Assembly: GCA_017985935.1 (NCBI GenBank)
Contig: JAGNWT010000004.1
Location: 1 to 64,000 of the forward strand
From: Anaerolineales bacterium
Lineage (GTDB): Bacteria; Chloroflexota; Anaerolineae; Anaerolineales; Villigracilaceae
Direction: 5' to 3'
DNA length: 64,000 nucleotides
Shown here: positions 1 through 7,784 of the stretch, piece by piece
Numbering within the stretch: the stretch's first letter is position 1
Layout: the number at the start of each line of letters is the position of its first letter
Notes under the pieces: generated by a model
What the model saw: only the letters and a program-made list of their open reading frames with translations
What the model was told of the DNA's origin: nothing
The model's database searches: none
Translations under genes and position numbers: made by a program

Positions 1-14
1 CTAGCTGGCCAGTC

Positions 15-227
15 TTACGAGAGCGGGACTACATTTGCAGCCTGCAAACCTTTGGGTCCGTTTTCGATGGAAAACTCCACCTTCTGTTCGGCCTCGAGTT
101 TGCGATAGCCATCGCTCTGAATGGCGGAAAAATGAACAAATACATCTTCGCCACTATCGCGTCCAATAAAGCCATAGCCCTTGGTCGCATTGAACCATTT
201 GACGGTTCCAACAAAACGCTCAGACAT
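15..227 (-). CDS. Cold-shock domain protein (CspA family)
   Basis: A single cold-shock OB-fold domain fills all 70 residues, the usual length for the family. RNP1 (KGYGFIGR, about residues 16-23) and RNP2 (VFVHFSAI, about 29-36) are both intact, so the protein should bind single-stranded RNA or DNA and act as an RNA chaperone in the cytoplasm. The TTA at 15-17 is the stop codon. The start is preceded by AGGAG-like purines and a leader of roughly 70 nt that contains a strong hairpin (258-292). A TTGACA promoter sits at the very end of the PHP gene upstream. The paralogue class (cold-induced or constitutive) cannot be told from sequence. Confidence 0.95.
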   Translation of the reverse strand: MSERFVGTVKWFNATKGYGFIGRDSGEDVFVHFSAIQSDGYRKLEAEQKVEFSIENGPKGLQAANVVPLS

Positions 228-257
228 CTTTTACTACTCCTGCTACAAAAAAATTTG

Positions 258-292
258 CCCGGTCACCTTTACGCTTTCAAAGGCGGACCGGG
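258..292 (-). promoter_or_regulatory. Stem-loop in the csp 5' leader
   Basis: CCCGGTC (258-264) pairs with GACCGGG (286-292). An inner CCTTT/AAAGG stem (266-270 with 279-283) closes an 8-nt loop. It lies within the untranslated leader of the cold-shock gene, where cold-responsive mRNA structure is known in other bacteria. A thermosensor role is inference only. Confidence 0.5.
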
Positions 293-304
293 TACGTGAG
301 CGCA

Positions 305-333
305 AGATTATCACGGCTATTTTTAGGTGTCAA
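305..333 (-). promoter_or_regulatory. Promoter of the cold-shock gene
   Basis: On the minus strand a perfect TTGACA (333-328) is followed after 17 nt by TAATCT (310-305), or after 15 nt by GATAAT (312-307). The -35 box lies just upstream of, and partly next to, the stop codon of the PHP gene. This is one of the few consensus -35 boxes in the window. Confidence 0.6.
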
Positions 334-982
334 GATTTCTTCGTTTTCTCGCGGATGCGTACCGAGACACCAGATGAACCCACCACGGCGACCATCGGAC
401 AAGGGGTTTTGCGCCTCGAATCACCCTCCGCATCCCATCTGGACCTGAGAATGGGTCCAGTAACAAAATGGACCTGCCCAACTCAAATGCGGCATGGGCA
501 TCTGAGCCAACTGTCCCGGGGATGTTATGCTTTTGGGCAAACAGGCCCGCCCGTCGGTTGAAGCGCGGAAACATGCAGCGTGAGTTATACACTTCGATCG
601 CATCCACTTCAGGCAAAATATCCAGCAGATCATTTTCCCTCCACCCGCCCTGACGCAGTTCATCAAATGGATGGGAAACGCTGATAAATGCTCCCTGTTC
701 CTTAAGTTGTTTGATGACTTCACGGGGATGCAGCCCTTGTGGAATTTCTTCTTTCACGAACGCAGCAAGGATCTCGCCGCGATCGGTCATGATCTCTTCG
801 CCAACGATGATCAGCTCAGGATCGATCGTCTGCGCTTCAAGTGCGCCCGCTATGGAGTTATGGTCTGTAACAACCACCCGGTCGATTCCCTTGCGCCGGG
901 CTGCAGAAACCAGGTCGGCAGGGCGAGTCAGACTATCCTTGGAGGCATGGGTGTGGCAATGAAATTCAAGTTTGATCTTCAT
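323..982 (-). CDS. PHP-domain metal-dependent phosphoesterase
   Basis: 219 residues with the metal-binding motifs of the PHP superfamily. These are FHCHTHASKDS near residue 8, TDHN near 41, the acidic GEEIMTDRGEI block, and GSDAHAAFELG near 160. Such stand-alone PHP proteins hydrolyse phosphoesters using two or three metal ions. Some act on nucleotides such as 3',5'-bisphosphates, but the substrate here cannot be assigned. Translation starts at 982; a TAAAAT box ends 6 nt upstream (989-994) and no convincing Shine-Dalgarno sequence is present apart from GGAAAG inside that gap. The gene is transcribed towards csp, which has its own promoter at the 3' end. Confidence 0.88.
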   Translation of the reverse strand: MKIKLEFHCHTHASKDSLTRPADLVSAARRKGIDRVVVTDHNSIAGALEAQTIDPELIIVGEEIMTDRGEILAAFVKEEIPQGLHPREVIKQLKEQGAFISVSHPFDELRQGGWRENDLLDILPEVDAIEVYNSRCMFPRFNRRAGLFAQKHNIPGTVGSDAHAAFELGRSILLLDPFSGPDGMRRVIRGAKPLVRWSPWWVHLVSRYASARKRRNLDT

Positions 983-988
983 CTTTCC

Positions 989-994
989 ATTTTA
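989..994 (-). promoter_or_regulatory. Start-proximal -10 box of the PHP gene
   Basis: TAAAAT on the minus strand ends 6 nt before the start codon at 982. A start point 6-7 nt downstream would make the mRNA leaderless. It belongs to the recurrent set described in the findings. Confidence 0.5.
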
Positions 995-1048
995 ACCAGA
1001 ATTCGTTTACCTAATTGCCTGTTTTTGCTTTAGAATCAGGACAAAATT

Positions 1049-2506
1049 ATGAGAAGTATATTCAGCGGCATTGGCGCATTTCTTCAAACTCCCACCGGGG
1101 TGATCATTTCCACCAACGCGGCTTGGGTGATCGTCTTGCTTGTTGCCGGGGTGCAGAATACGTACTACCCATATTCTTTTTTGGTGAACGCCTTCCTGCT
1201 GATGGTGGATGTGGCGGTCGCCTCATATCTTCAAGACCGTTTGATCTATTTTTTCTCCCAGTTCGTGCTTCCCATTCAAAACCCGAAATACAGACAGGAA
1301 ATCTATGAGCGGGTGCGGAATTTTGAAAGCGGAAATCGTGGACCCGCCATGTTCGTCAAGAACGGACGGGTGATCATGCATGAAGGGGAAACCAATAAGC
1401 GCGGTCCAGGCGTGATCGTGCTTGATACTGCCAGCGCGCTCGTCCTTCGCACCGACACGGAGATCAAGGATACCGTTGGACCCGGCGTCAAGTTCACAAA
1501 AGTCCACAAGTACAACAATCAGGTTTACAGCGAATACGTTGCAGGAAGTGTTGACCTGCGGGCGCAATGGGAATTCATCGGTCCTTTGGTGACCGATCAG
1601 CCATTCCTAAACCCGATGCCTGTCACGGCTCCCAAAGAATTCAACGATATGCATAACCGCCGTCAGCAAACCAACGGGCTGACCCGTGACGGGTTTGAGA
1701 TCTCTCCAACAATCAGTATTAAGTTCAGCATCCGTCGACCGGAAGAAAAGTCTGTTTCAGAGGGCGGGGTCAAGTCACAATATGGCTACGATGCAGACGC
1801 GGTCCGCAATGCCATTACACGCGAAGCGATCCAGCTTGGAAAGTCTGACAACAGCAAGGTGCGGATGGATTGGAACAGACTCCCATCTCATCTTGTGGTT
1901 AATATCTGGCGTGAATACATCCGCAAGTTCAAATTGAGTGACTTGTTCACAGCCAATGGCGAGAGCGGATTGCAAGTTATTGAAGATATGATCAATAAAC
2001 GGGTGCGGCAGCCCAAAGTGGAGGCGCTGGACGATACAGGTGCACAGACCGGTCAATGGGTCGAAAGCCTTGAATATCGCCAATTGCAATCTCGCGGGTT
2101 GGAGATCATGGAAGTGCGGATCCACAATGTGTTATTCGACCAAAATATGGAAGAAGACATCATTAAACAGTGGAGCGCAGAATGGATGAAGACAGCCAAA
2201 CAGGAAGAAAGTTACCTGAATGAGCGTGAAGCCCTGATCGAGACCGCTTCTCGCACAGAGGGCGACAAGTCCTTTGCCAGGATCGCATCCAAACAATTCA
2301 GCGGCAAACCCACCGTGCCTCAGCAAAACCCGTTCAAAACACTGCAACTGCTGATTCAACCGTTGAGAGAGTTCATTGTCAATGAGAGCAGCGCGAACAG
2401 TGAAATGGATAAAGAATTACGGAAACTGGACGAGATCTGGAAATGGATCCTCGATAACAGTTCTGATGCCATGCCGCGCCCACCGCAGAGCGGAGACAAG
2501 CCATGA
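1049..2506 (+). CDS. SPFH/band-7-like membrane protein, first of a tandem pair
   Basis: 485 residues. Two hydrophobic segments (about 18-42 and 45-72) are followed by a soluble region with SPFH-like order. It begins with a beta-rich part (GPGVIVLDTAS, VGPGVKF, then TRDGFEISPTISIKFSI near 210-225) and continues into a helical, charged part ending in the SYLNEREALIETASRTEG region. SPFH proteins form membrane-bound oligomeric cages or scaffolds. The next gene overlaps by 4 nt and has the same architecture, so a hetero-oligomer analogous to HflK/HflC is plausible. This is inferred from layout rather than close similarity. AGGA lies 8 nt before the start and TAGAAT at 1031-1036 is a candidate -10. 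Confidence 0.7.
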   Translation: MRSIFSGIGAFLQTPTGVIISTNAAWVIVLLVAGVQNTYYPYSFLVNAFLLMVDVAVASYLQDRLIYFFSQFVLPIQNPKYRQEIYERVRNFESGNRGPAMFVKNGRVIMHEGETNKRGPGVIVLDTASALVLRTDTEIKDTVGPGVKFTKVHKYNNQVYSEYVAGSVDLRAQWEFIGPLVTDQPFLNPMPVTAPKEFNDMHNRRQQTNGLTRDGFEISPTISIKFSIRRPEEKSVSEGGVKSQYGYDADAVRNAITREAIQLGKSDNSKVRMDWNRLPSHLVVNIWREYIRKFKLSDLFTANGESGLQVIEDMINKRVRQPKVEALDDTGAQTGQWVESLEYRQLQSRGLEIMEVRIHNVLFDQNMEEDIIKQWSAEWMKTAKQEESYLNEREALIETASRTEGDKSFARIASKQFSGKPTVPQQNPFKTLQLLIQPLREFIVNESSANSEMDKELRKLDEIWKWILDNSSDAMPRPPQSGDKP

Positions 2507-4158
2507 AGAAGAAGAGAATGCAGCGCGATGAATTCATCACCCTGCTCTTCGGGCTGACCGATGAAAGCGTGGATTTCCGGAACCGATGGCGCACCTTGAT
2601 CGGGACGGCGGTCTGGCTGGTCTTGAGCGGATTCACAATGGCGATCTCCCTGATCGGCGTGCAAGGACGGACAAATATTGCCATCATCATTGGCATGAGT
2701 TTCATCAAGTACCTTCCATTATTGATCGTGGTGTACGCCCTGGCCAAGAGACTTTCGGCACAGTACTTGAAGGATGTTTACGAATTAGAAGATGAAGAAC
2801 TGGCATCCAACTTCCTCGAAGACATGGCCTTTGGCTATGGGCACGAACGGATCACCATCAACGAAGGCAAGATCAATGCGACGGATGAAAAATCGCCGGT
2901 CATTCTGATTGGCGGACCGGGTTACATTCAGGTCAATCTGGACAGTGTCGCCCTGCTTGAAAAGGTCAATGGCGACCCCGAGGTCATTTATCCGCGCAGC
3001 GAACCGTGGCGGCTTGGGCGGTTTGAGCGCATCCGCGAGATCGGCAGGTCAGACGAAGTTGGCAAGCGTGAATACGCCATCATTAATCTGCGCGATCAAT
3101 TTGTCAGCGGGCTTGCGGTTCGTTCGCGAACCAAAGATGGAATCCCGATCGAAGCGCAAGACATCAAGATGATGTTCAGCATTCTGCGCCGCAAAGAGTC
3201 GGAGCAGGAAACCGTACAAGGCGATGCGTACTTGTTTGACGAGCGCGCTGTGCAAGCTTTGGTCTACAACCAGACCATTATCACGCCCGAACCCTCCACC
3301 CCTTCAGGCATCACCTTCCCGTGGGACACAACCATCATCCCGCTCGTGCTATCCGAGTTGGAAGAGTTGATCAAATCGCACACCTTGAATGAGATCCTGG
3401 CCAGCATCAGCCAGAAAGAAATTCACAACGCCATGTCTCACGCAGAGAAGAACAATCAGATGCGGGTGGAGCTCACAGGTCAATTGGACAGCACACAGGT
3501 CAAGAACGCGCCGAAAGTTCCCAATTTTGAATCACGCTCCAAGATCACTGCGCAATTCTACGAAGACAAATTCCGCGAAAAAGCGGCCGGCTTCGGGGTC
3601 TCTGTGGAATGGATCGATGTCGGCACATGGCAGCTGCCCTCGGGCTTGATCCTTGAAAAACACAAGGAAGCCTGGAACCTCACCCGCGAGAACGCCAAGA
3701 AACGCAACGCCGTTGAGCGCCTCAAGAAGAGCCACGAAACCGCCGAGATCGTCCGGCTCATCAACAGCGTCATCATCGCGAATTACGAAAAGAATTCCTA
3801 TCGTTCCAACACCTATTACAAAGGCAAGGAATCATCCATGAAGGACATGGAAAAGGAATACCTGCAGGAATGGGAAGCCTTTGTTGCCATGAACCCCGAT
3901 CTCAAGGATGATCTCAAAGAAGAATACAAGAACGACTTCAAGTCCCAATTCCTCCAACAACGCGACGCATCGAAGAAAGATGTACGATCTGTTGCGCAGG
4001 AGATCCTGAGGTCCTTCCGCAAGGAATTGATCAATGCAAAGGCGCTGATCGAAAAGGACAGCCGACCGCTCGAGGTAAAACAACCCGAGCTGGCAAAGAT
4101 CGAAAAGGCCCTCTACGACATTTCGTATCTCACCAACCACTGGGTAAAGAGCAGATGA
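2503..4158 (+). CDS. SPFH-like membrane protein, second of a tandem pair
   Basis: 551 residues. Two N-terminal membrane segments (about 26-52 and 56-83) are followed by a beta-rich region containing GGPGYIQV and the motif SRTKDGIPIEAQDIKMMFSI near residues 208-226. A long helical stretch then begins at about residue 345 (AQFYEDKFREKAAGFGVSV) with the SPFH-typical alternation of charged residues. The C-terminal third is strongly charged and probably coiled-coil. Its ATG overlaps the previous stop (ATGA at 2503-2506), indicating translational coupling. The next gene, psuG, overlaps in the same way, but a mechanistic link with pseudouridine breakdown is not evident. Confidence 0.68.
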   Translation: MKKKRMQRDEFITLLFGLTDESVDFRNRWRTLIGTAVWLVLSGFTMAISLIGVQGRTNIAIIIGMSFIKYLPLLIVVYALAKRLSAQYLKDVYELEDEELASNFLEDMAFGYGHERITINEGKINATDEKSPVILIGGPGYIQVNLDSVALLEKVNGDPEVIYPRSEPWRLGRFERIREIGRSDEVGKREYAIINLRDQFVSGLAVRSRTKDGIPIEAQDIKMMFSILRRKESEQETVQGDAYLFDERAVQALVYNQTIITPEPSTPSGITFPWDTTIIPLVLSELEELIKSHTLNEILASISQKEIHNAMSHAEKNNQMRVELTGQLDSTQVKNAPKVPNFESRSKITAQFYEDKFREKAAGFGVSVEWIDVGTWQLPSGLILEKHKEAWNLTRENAKKRNAVERLKKSHETAEIVRLINSVIIANYEKNSYRSNTYYKGKESSMKDMEKEYLQEWEAFVAMNPDLKDDLKEEYKNDFKSQFLQQRDASKKDVRSVAQEILRSFRKELINAKALIEKDSRPLEVKQPELAKIEKALYDISYLTNHWVKSR

Positions 4159-5081
4159 AACATCCAAACTTTGTTATTGCCGCCGAGGTCAAGCACGCGC
4201 TTGAACTTGGCGCGCCTGTCGTTGCACTCGAATCGACCGTCATCACTCACGGTCTACCCCGCCCGCAAAATCTCGAACTTGCGCGGGATATGGAAAAGCA
4301 GGTCCGCGACTCGGGAGCGACTCCCGCCACCGTGGCCCTGTTGGATGGAAAGATCCATGTCGGTCTCACGGACGAAGAACTGGTCCGGCTTTCTGAATCA
4401 GACTCCACGCTCAAAGTAAGCCACCGAGACTTCGCCACAGCTATTGTTAAAAAAGCCAACGGCGGGACCACCGTGGCAGGGACCATGTTCGCAGCGAACA
4501 TGACCGGAATCAAAGTCTTCGCCACCGGCGGCATTGGCGGCGTTCACAAGGAGTCTGCTTTTGATATTTCCACCGACCTGCGCTCACTGGCAGATATCCC
4601 CACGATCGTGGTCTGCGCTGGCGCAAAGTCGATCCTTGACCTGCCCGCCACCCTTGAATACCTCGAAACAATGGGCGTCCCGGTCGCCGGTTACCAGACC
4701 GATGAATTCCCCGCCTTCTATTCCCGTGAAAGCGGACTCAACGTCAGCGTTCGGCTGGACTCTCCATCAGAGATCGCAGACTTCGCCAAGGCCCATTGGA
4801 ATCTTGGAATGAAAAGCGGCATTCTCGTTACGAATCCGCTCCCCGAAGCAGATTCAATTCCCAGATCAGAAATGGAACCGATCATCGCGAAGGCTTCGGC
4901 TGAAGCGGTAGCGCTTGGCATCCACGGGCAAAAACTTACCCCCTTCCTGCTTGGGCGAATCAGCCAGTTGACAGAAGGAAAGTCATTGAAAGCCAACCTC
5001 GCTTTATTATTGAATAATGCCCGTCTGGCCGCGCAGGTTGCCGGAGAGATGAGCACCAAAAAGAAAAGCTGGGCCATCTAA
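4155..5081 (+). CDS. psuG: Pseudouridine-5'-phosphate glycosidase
   Basis: 308 residues, normal family length. The reaction cleaves the C-C glycosidic bond of pseudouridine 5'-phosphate, giving uracil and ribose 5-phosphate. The N-terminal block VVALESTVITHGLPRP contains the family glutamate (residue 26). The regions IVKKANGGTTVAGTM, TGGIGGVHK and VCAGAKSILDLPATLEYLE carry the conserved active-site lysines and sugar-phosphate contacts. No pseudouridine kinase (psuK) is adjacent, so the phosphorylated substrate must come from a kinase elsewhere. The gene overlaps the preceding SPFH gene by 4 nt (ATGA) and ends 7 nt before the SRPBCC gene, in one operon. Confidence 0.95.
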   Translation: MKHPNFVIAAEVKHALELGAPVVALESTVITHGLPRPQNLELARDMEKQVRDSGATPATVALLDGKIHVGLTDEELVRLSESDSTLKVSHRDFATAIVKKANGGTTVAGTMFAANMTGIKVFATGGIGGVHKESAFDISTDLRSLADIPTIVVCAGAKSILDLPATLEYLETMGVPVAGYQTDEFPAFYSRESGLNVSVRLDSPSEIADFAKAHWNLGMKSGILVTNPLPEADSIPRSEMEPIIAKASAEAVALGIHGQKLTPFLLGRISQLTEGKSLKANLALLLNNARLAAQVAGEMSTKKKSWAI

Positions 5082-5088
5082 GGAAAAA

Positions 5089-5481
5089 ATGAAAAACGAA
5101 TTCTCCCTTACTGTTACGATCGATGCAAAGGCCGAAAAGATCTATCAAGCTTATCTTTCCACCGAAGGACACGCCGCCATGACAGGCAGCCCCGCCAAAG
5201 TGGACGGCACCGTGGACGGTGACTTCAGCGCATGGGATGGTTACATTCAGGGCATGTTCCTGGAACTGGAGAAAAATAAAAGGATTTTACAAGCCTGGCG
5301 AAGCGCCGAATTCCCAGCCGATGCGGAAGATTCCCTCGTTGAGATCCTGCTGGAAGATCAACACGGAAAAACTCTGTTGACCTTGAAACATTCCAACATT
5401 CCCAAAGGACAGGCAGATGGCTATAAACAAGGCTGGGAGGATTTTTACTTCAAGCCCATGCGTGAGTGGAGCAAAGCATAA
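5089..5481 (+). CDS. SRPBCC/AHSA1-like small-ligand-binding protein
   Basis: 130 residues of START/Bet v 1-like fold: an N-terminal beta strand (EFSLTVTIDAKAEKIYQAYL), the GDFSAWDGYIQGMFLELEKNK hairpin region, and a C-terminal amphipathic helix (GQADGYKQGWEDFYFKPMREW) of the kind found in AHSA1-domain proteins. The ligand is unknown. AAGGA precedes the start, and the gene is the last of the operon beginning at 1049, closed by the terminator at 5486-5517. Confidence 0.82.
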   Translation: MKNEFSLTVTIDAKAEKIYQAYLSTEGHAAMTGSPAKVDGTVDGDFSAWDGYIQGMFLELEKNKRILQAWRSAEFPADAEDSLVEILLEDQHGKTLLTLKHSNIPKGQADGYKQGWEDFYFKPMREWSKA

Positions 5482-5485
5482 AAAC

Positions 5486-5517
5486 AAAAAGTCCCGCTGA
5501 CATCAGCGGGACTTTTT
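5486..5517. terminator. Bidirectional intrinsic terminator
   Basis: A perfect 15-bp inverted repeat, AAAAAGTCCCGCTGA against its complement, has A and T tracts on both sides. It lies between two convergent genes (5089-5481 forward, 5527-6009 reverse) and can serve both. Confidence 0.9.
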
Positions 5518-5526
5518 GTTGGTCGT

Positions 5527-6009
5527 TTATTTTTCAAGCAATTCTTTTACCAAACTTTCCGGCACCTGCACCGCCACCACTTCACCTTTCACAGTGGTTA
5601 CGCCGTTGACAACGATCCACTCCTCAATGACCACCTTGCGTCCTTTTACTTCCTTCACCCTTGCGCGGATCTCCAACACAGGACCCATCGGCGTGGGCTT
5701 GAGATAATCCACATGCAGCGATGCGGTGAGATAACGGAGCGGCGGCTCGGTATCCATGGCGCGGTTCTCAGCGCGATATCCCGCCGCGGCGGCCGTTCCT
5801 GTGCCGTGACAATCCACCAGCGAGGCGAGCAATCCGCCGTAGACATATCCCGGGATGGCAGTGTGATACGGCTTGGGCTGAAAATGGCAAACCGATTCCT
5901 CGCCGTCCCAATAGCTTTTGATCTGGTGTCCCAGTTCGTTCATACTGCCGCATCCATAACAATGGGCAAAGTATTCGGGGTAAAAATCTTGAAATGCTTT
6001 TTGGGTCAT
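5527..6009 (-). CDS. PaaI/YbgC-like hotdog-fold thioesterase
   Basis: 160 residues of hotdog fold. The N-terminus carries FAHCYGCGSMNELGHQIK, a Cys-x-x-Cys-containing entry seen in many PaaI-like proteins. The central helix region YVYGGLLASLVDCHGTGTAA holds the acidic residue expected to act in thioester hydrolysis, and TASLHVDYLKPTPMGP is the typical second strand block. It probably hydrolyses an acyl-CoA or aryl-CoA; the substrate is not predictable. GAGGA lies about 5 nt before the start, and the gene follows the 6021-6854 gene by 11 nt, so the two are probably co-transcribed. Confidence 0.86.
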   Translation of the reverse strand: MTQKAFQDFYPEYFAHCYGCGSMNELGHQIKSYWDGEESVCHFQPKPYHTAIPGYVYGGLLASLVDCHGTGTAAAAGYRAENRAMDTEPPLRYLTASLHVDYLKPTPMGPVLEIRARVKEVKGRKVVIEEWIVVNGVTTVKGEVVAVQVPESLVKELLEK

Positions 6010-6020
6010 GGTCTATCCTC

Positions 6021-6854
6021 TTAGGGAGTGGAAGTTGATACAACCAAAGTAGGCACGGGGGTAAGGGTTGGCGTCCCGGTCATGGTCGGCGTGGCAAGGC
6101 TGTCGAGGACTCTGAATCGTCCGATCACCTTCCACTCGTAACCCATGAAGATCTGCACCTCATATTGGCCCGCCACCCACCCGCCCAACGGAGTGGAACA
6201 TTCGGTATATCCGCCAATGCCGCCGGTGCCGCCATCCCAGGGCTTGGTCTCATAACAGATCAACTGTCCTTCCCGATACCAAAGCGCGGTCCACTGCACA
6301 CCGGGGATGGTGTTGTTGTAATCAAACCCACCATAGATGGTTTCGATCGGAAGTTCAAATACGCTCTGCGGCTCCACAGCCTCGCCATTCTCGAACGCGG
6401 TCGAAAACTGGATCGGAGTAAAGATCGCATCGGGATTGGGAGTCGCCTGCCCAGAAAAGAGCGCTTCGATCGCGACCGGCAGGAAAGGCGTGAGGGTCAG
6501 CGTGGGGGTCTCAGAAACCGATGGTGTGAAAGTAATGGTCGGCGGCACGGTGATCGACGGAGTAAGGGTAATGGTCGGAGTCATCGTGATGGTGGGAGTT
6601 AACGAAGGCGTGGGCGAAGGTGGAAAATACACATAAACGATCGGCTCACCATAGAACGGCAACCAGAAGGCGCATCCAAACAAAGCCAGAGCAAATAAAA
6701 ATAACCTCACCGCATTCGCATTGTGCATTCGGCGCAAACTATAAAAAGAGAGTCTTCGCGCGGTCTGCATGATGCGAATGGCAGCACGAACGACCAAAAC
6801 AGCAGCGACCACGATCAAAATTGAAGCGGCGATGATACCAGAGTGAATATCCAT
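6021..6854 (-). CDS. Membrane-anchored protein with Thr-Pro-rich linker, function unknown
   Basis: 277 residues. Two hydrophobic segments (about 6-27 and 48-70) precede a low-complexity linker at about 77-125 built from units such as TPTITMTPTITLTPS. A compact soluble domain of about 120 residues follows, with GGFDYNNTIPGVQWTALWY and ECSTPLGGWVAGQYEVQIF, which looks like an all-beta extracytoplasmic domain. A second short Thr-Pro tract ends the protein. Such linkers are common in Chloroflexota surface proteins and may carry O-glycans. I do not recognise the terminal domain. The start is 6 nt downstream of a TATAAT and no Shine-Dalgarno sequence is visible. Confidence 0.72.
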   Translation of the reverse strand: MDIHSGIIAASILIVVAAVLVVRAAIRIMQTARRLSFYSLRRMHNANAVRLFLFALALFGCAFWLPFYGEPIVYVYFPPSPTPSLTPTITMTPTITLTPSITVPPTITFTPSVSETPTLTLTPFLPVAIEALFSGQATPNPDAIFTPIQFSTAFENGEAVEPQSVFELPIETIYGGFDYNNTIPGVQWTALWYREGQLICYETKPWDGGTGGIGGYTECSTPLGGWVAGQYEVQIFMGYEWKVIGRFRVLDSLATPTMTGTPTLTPVPTLVVSTSTP

Positions 6855-6860
6855 GGCAGG

Positions 6861-6879
6861 ATTATAACGCCGTTATAAT
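6861..6879. promoter_or_regulatory. 19-bp palindromic divergent promoter
   Basis: ATTATAACGCCGTTATAAT is a perfect palindrome around the central C at 6870. Each arm carries an outward TATAAT (reverse 6866-6861, forward 6874-6879) that ends exactly 6 nt before a start codon (6854 reverse, 6886 forward). The intergenic gap is only 31 bp, so any -35 contacts must fall inside the opposite gene. Confidence 0.7.
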
Positions 6880-6885
6880 GTGCCC

Positions 6886-7686
6886 ATGACAAACGAACTT
6901 ACCTTCCTCAAACTGGGCGGATCGCTCATCACCGACAAGGATAAACCCTACACCCCAAGATTAGACAAACTAAAAAGCCTCGCGCTGGAGATCAAATCGG
7001 TCCTGGATTCTGACCCAGGCTTGCTTCTGATCCTCGGGCACGGCTCTGGCTCGTTCGGTCACACCGCTGCAAAGAAACACGGCACACGAGACGGTGTACA
7101 CACCCCCGAACAGTGGCAGGGGTTCGCAGAGGTCCGCTTTCAAGCAGCGGAGTTAAATCGCTACGTGATGGAATCCCTGTTCCATGCGGGGGTCGCGGCG
7201 ATCCCGTTCTCGCCTTCGGCGTCTATGGTGTCGAAAAACCGCAAGGTGATCTCGCACAACATAATGGCTATACGAAAATCTTTAGAGGCGCACATTTTAC
7301 CCGTGGTCCACGGGGATGTAGCGTTCGATGAAGCTTTGGGCGGTACGATCCTCTCCACTGAGGATGTGTTCACCTTCCTCGCGGATCAATTCCCTACGGC
7401 TCGAATCCTGCTGGCTGGCATTGAGGCTGGCGTGTGGGAAGATTTCCCAGCGAGGACAAAGCTGGTAAAACAGATTCAACTTTCAGATTATGAAAAGATG
7501 CGCTCAGGGATCGGCGGCTCAGCCAGTACCGATGTCACCGGCGGCATGAAGGCTAAAGTGGAGGAAATGCTCCAATTGATCCAAAAGCACGAGAACTTGA
7601 CTGCACAAATTTTCTCTGCTGAGGAGGAAGGACATCTCGCCCGCGCCCTGGCTGGAGAGAATGTTGGCACCCTGCTTTGTAAATAA
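6886..7686 (+). CDS. Isopentenyl phosphate kinase (amino acid kinase fold)
   Basis: 266 residues. The N-terminal FLKLGGSLITDKD, the GHGSGSFGHTAAKKHG block with the histidine characteristic of isopentenyl phosphate kinases, and the late STDVTGGMKAKVEEML block identify the family. It phosphorylates isopentenyl phosphate to isopentenyl diphosphate with ATP. This is the last step of the alternative mevalonate route known in archaea and some Chloroflexota such as Roseiflexus. A GTG lies two codons upstream (6880), but the ATG at 6886 is preferred because a TATAAT ends 6 nt before it. No other mevalonate genes are in the window. Related kinases for fosfomycin or glutamate are less likely because of the His-containing block. 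Confidence 0.87.
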   Translation: MTNELTFLKLGGSLITDKDKPYTPRLDKLKSLALEIKSVLDSDPGLLLILGHGSGSFGHTAAKKHGTRDGVHTPEQWQGFAEVRFQAAELNRYVMESLFHAGVAAIPFSPSASMVSKNRKVISHNIMAIRKSLEAHILPVVHGDVAFDEALGGTILSTEDVFTFLADQFPTARILLAGIEAGVWEDFPARTKLVKQIQLSDYEKMRSGIGGSASTDVTGGMKAKVEEMLQLIQKHENLTAQIFSAEEEGHLARALAGENVGTLLCK

Positions 7687-7712
7687 CATGACAATTGAGT
7701 GATGGAAATCCA

Positions 7713-7741
7713 TTGTATTTTGGGTTTATATTCGATAAGAT
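7713..7741 (+). promoter_or_regulatory. Promoter of the formate-THF ligase gene
   Basis: TTGTAT (7713-7718) and TAAGAT (7736-7741) are 17 nt apart. The predicted leader of about 37 nt contains TAGGAG at 7772-7777 before the ATG at 7785. Confidence 0.5.
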
Positions 7742-7784
7742 TAAAAAGGTTTGCGAACCAACAATATCAGATAGGAGACCATAT

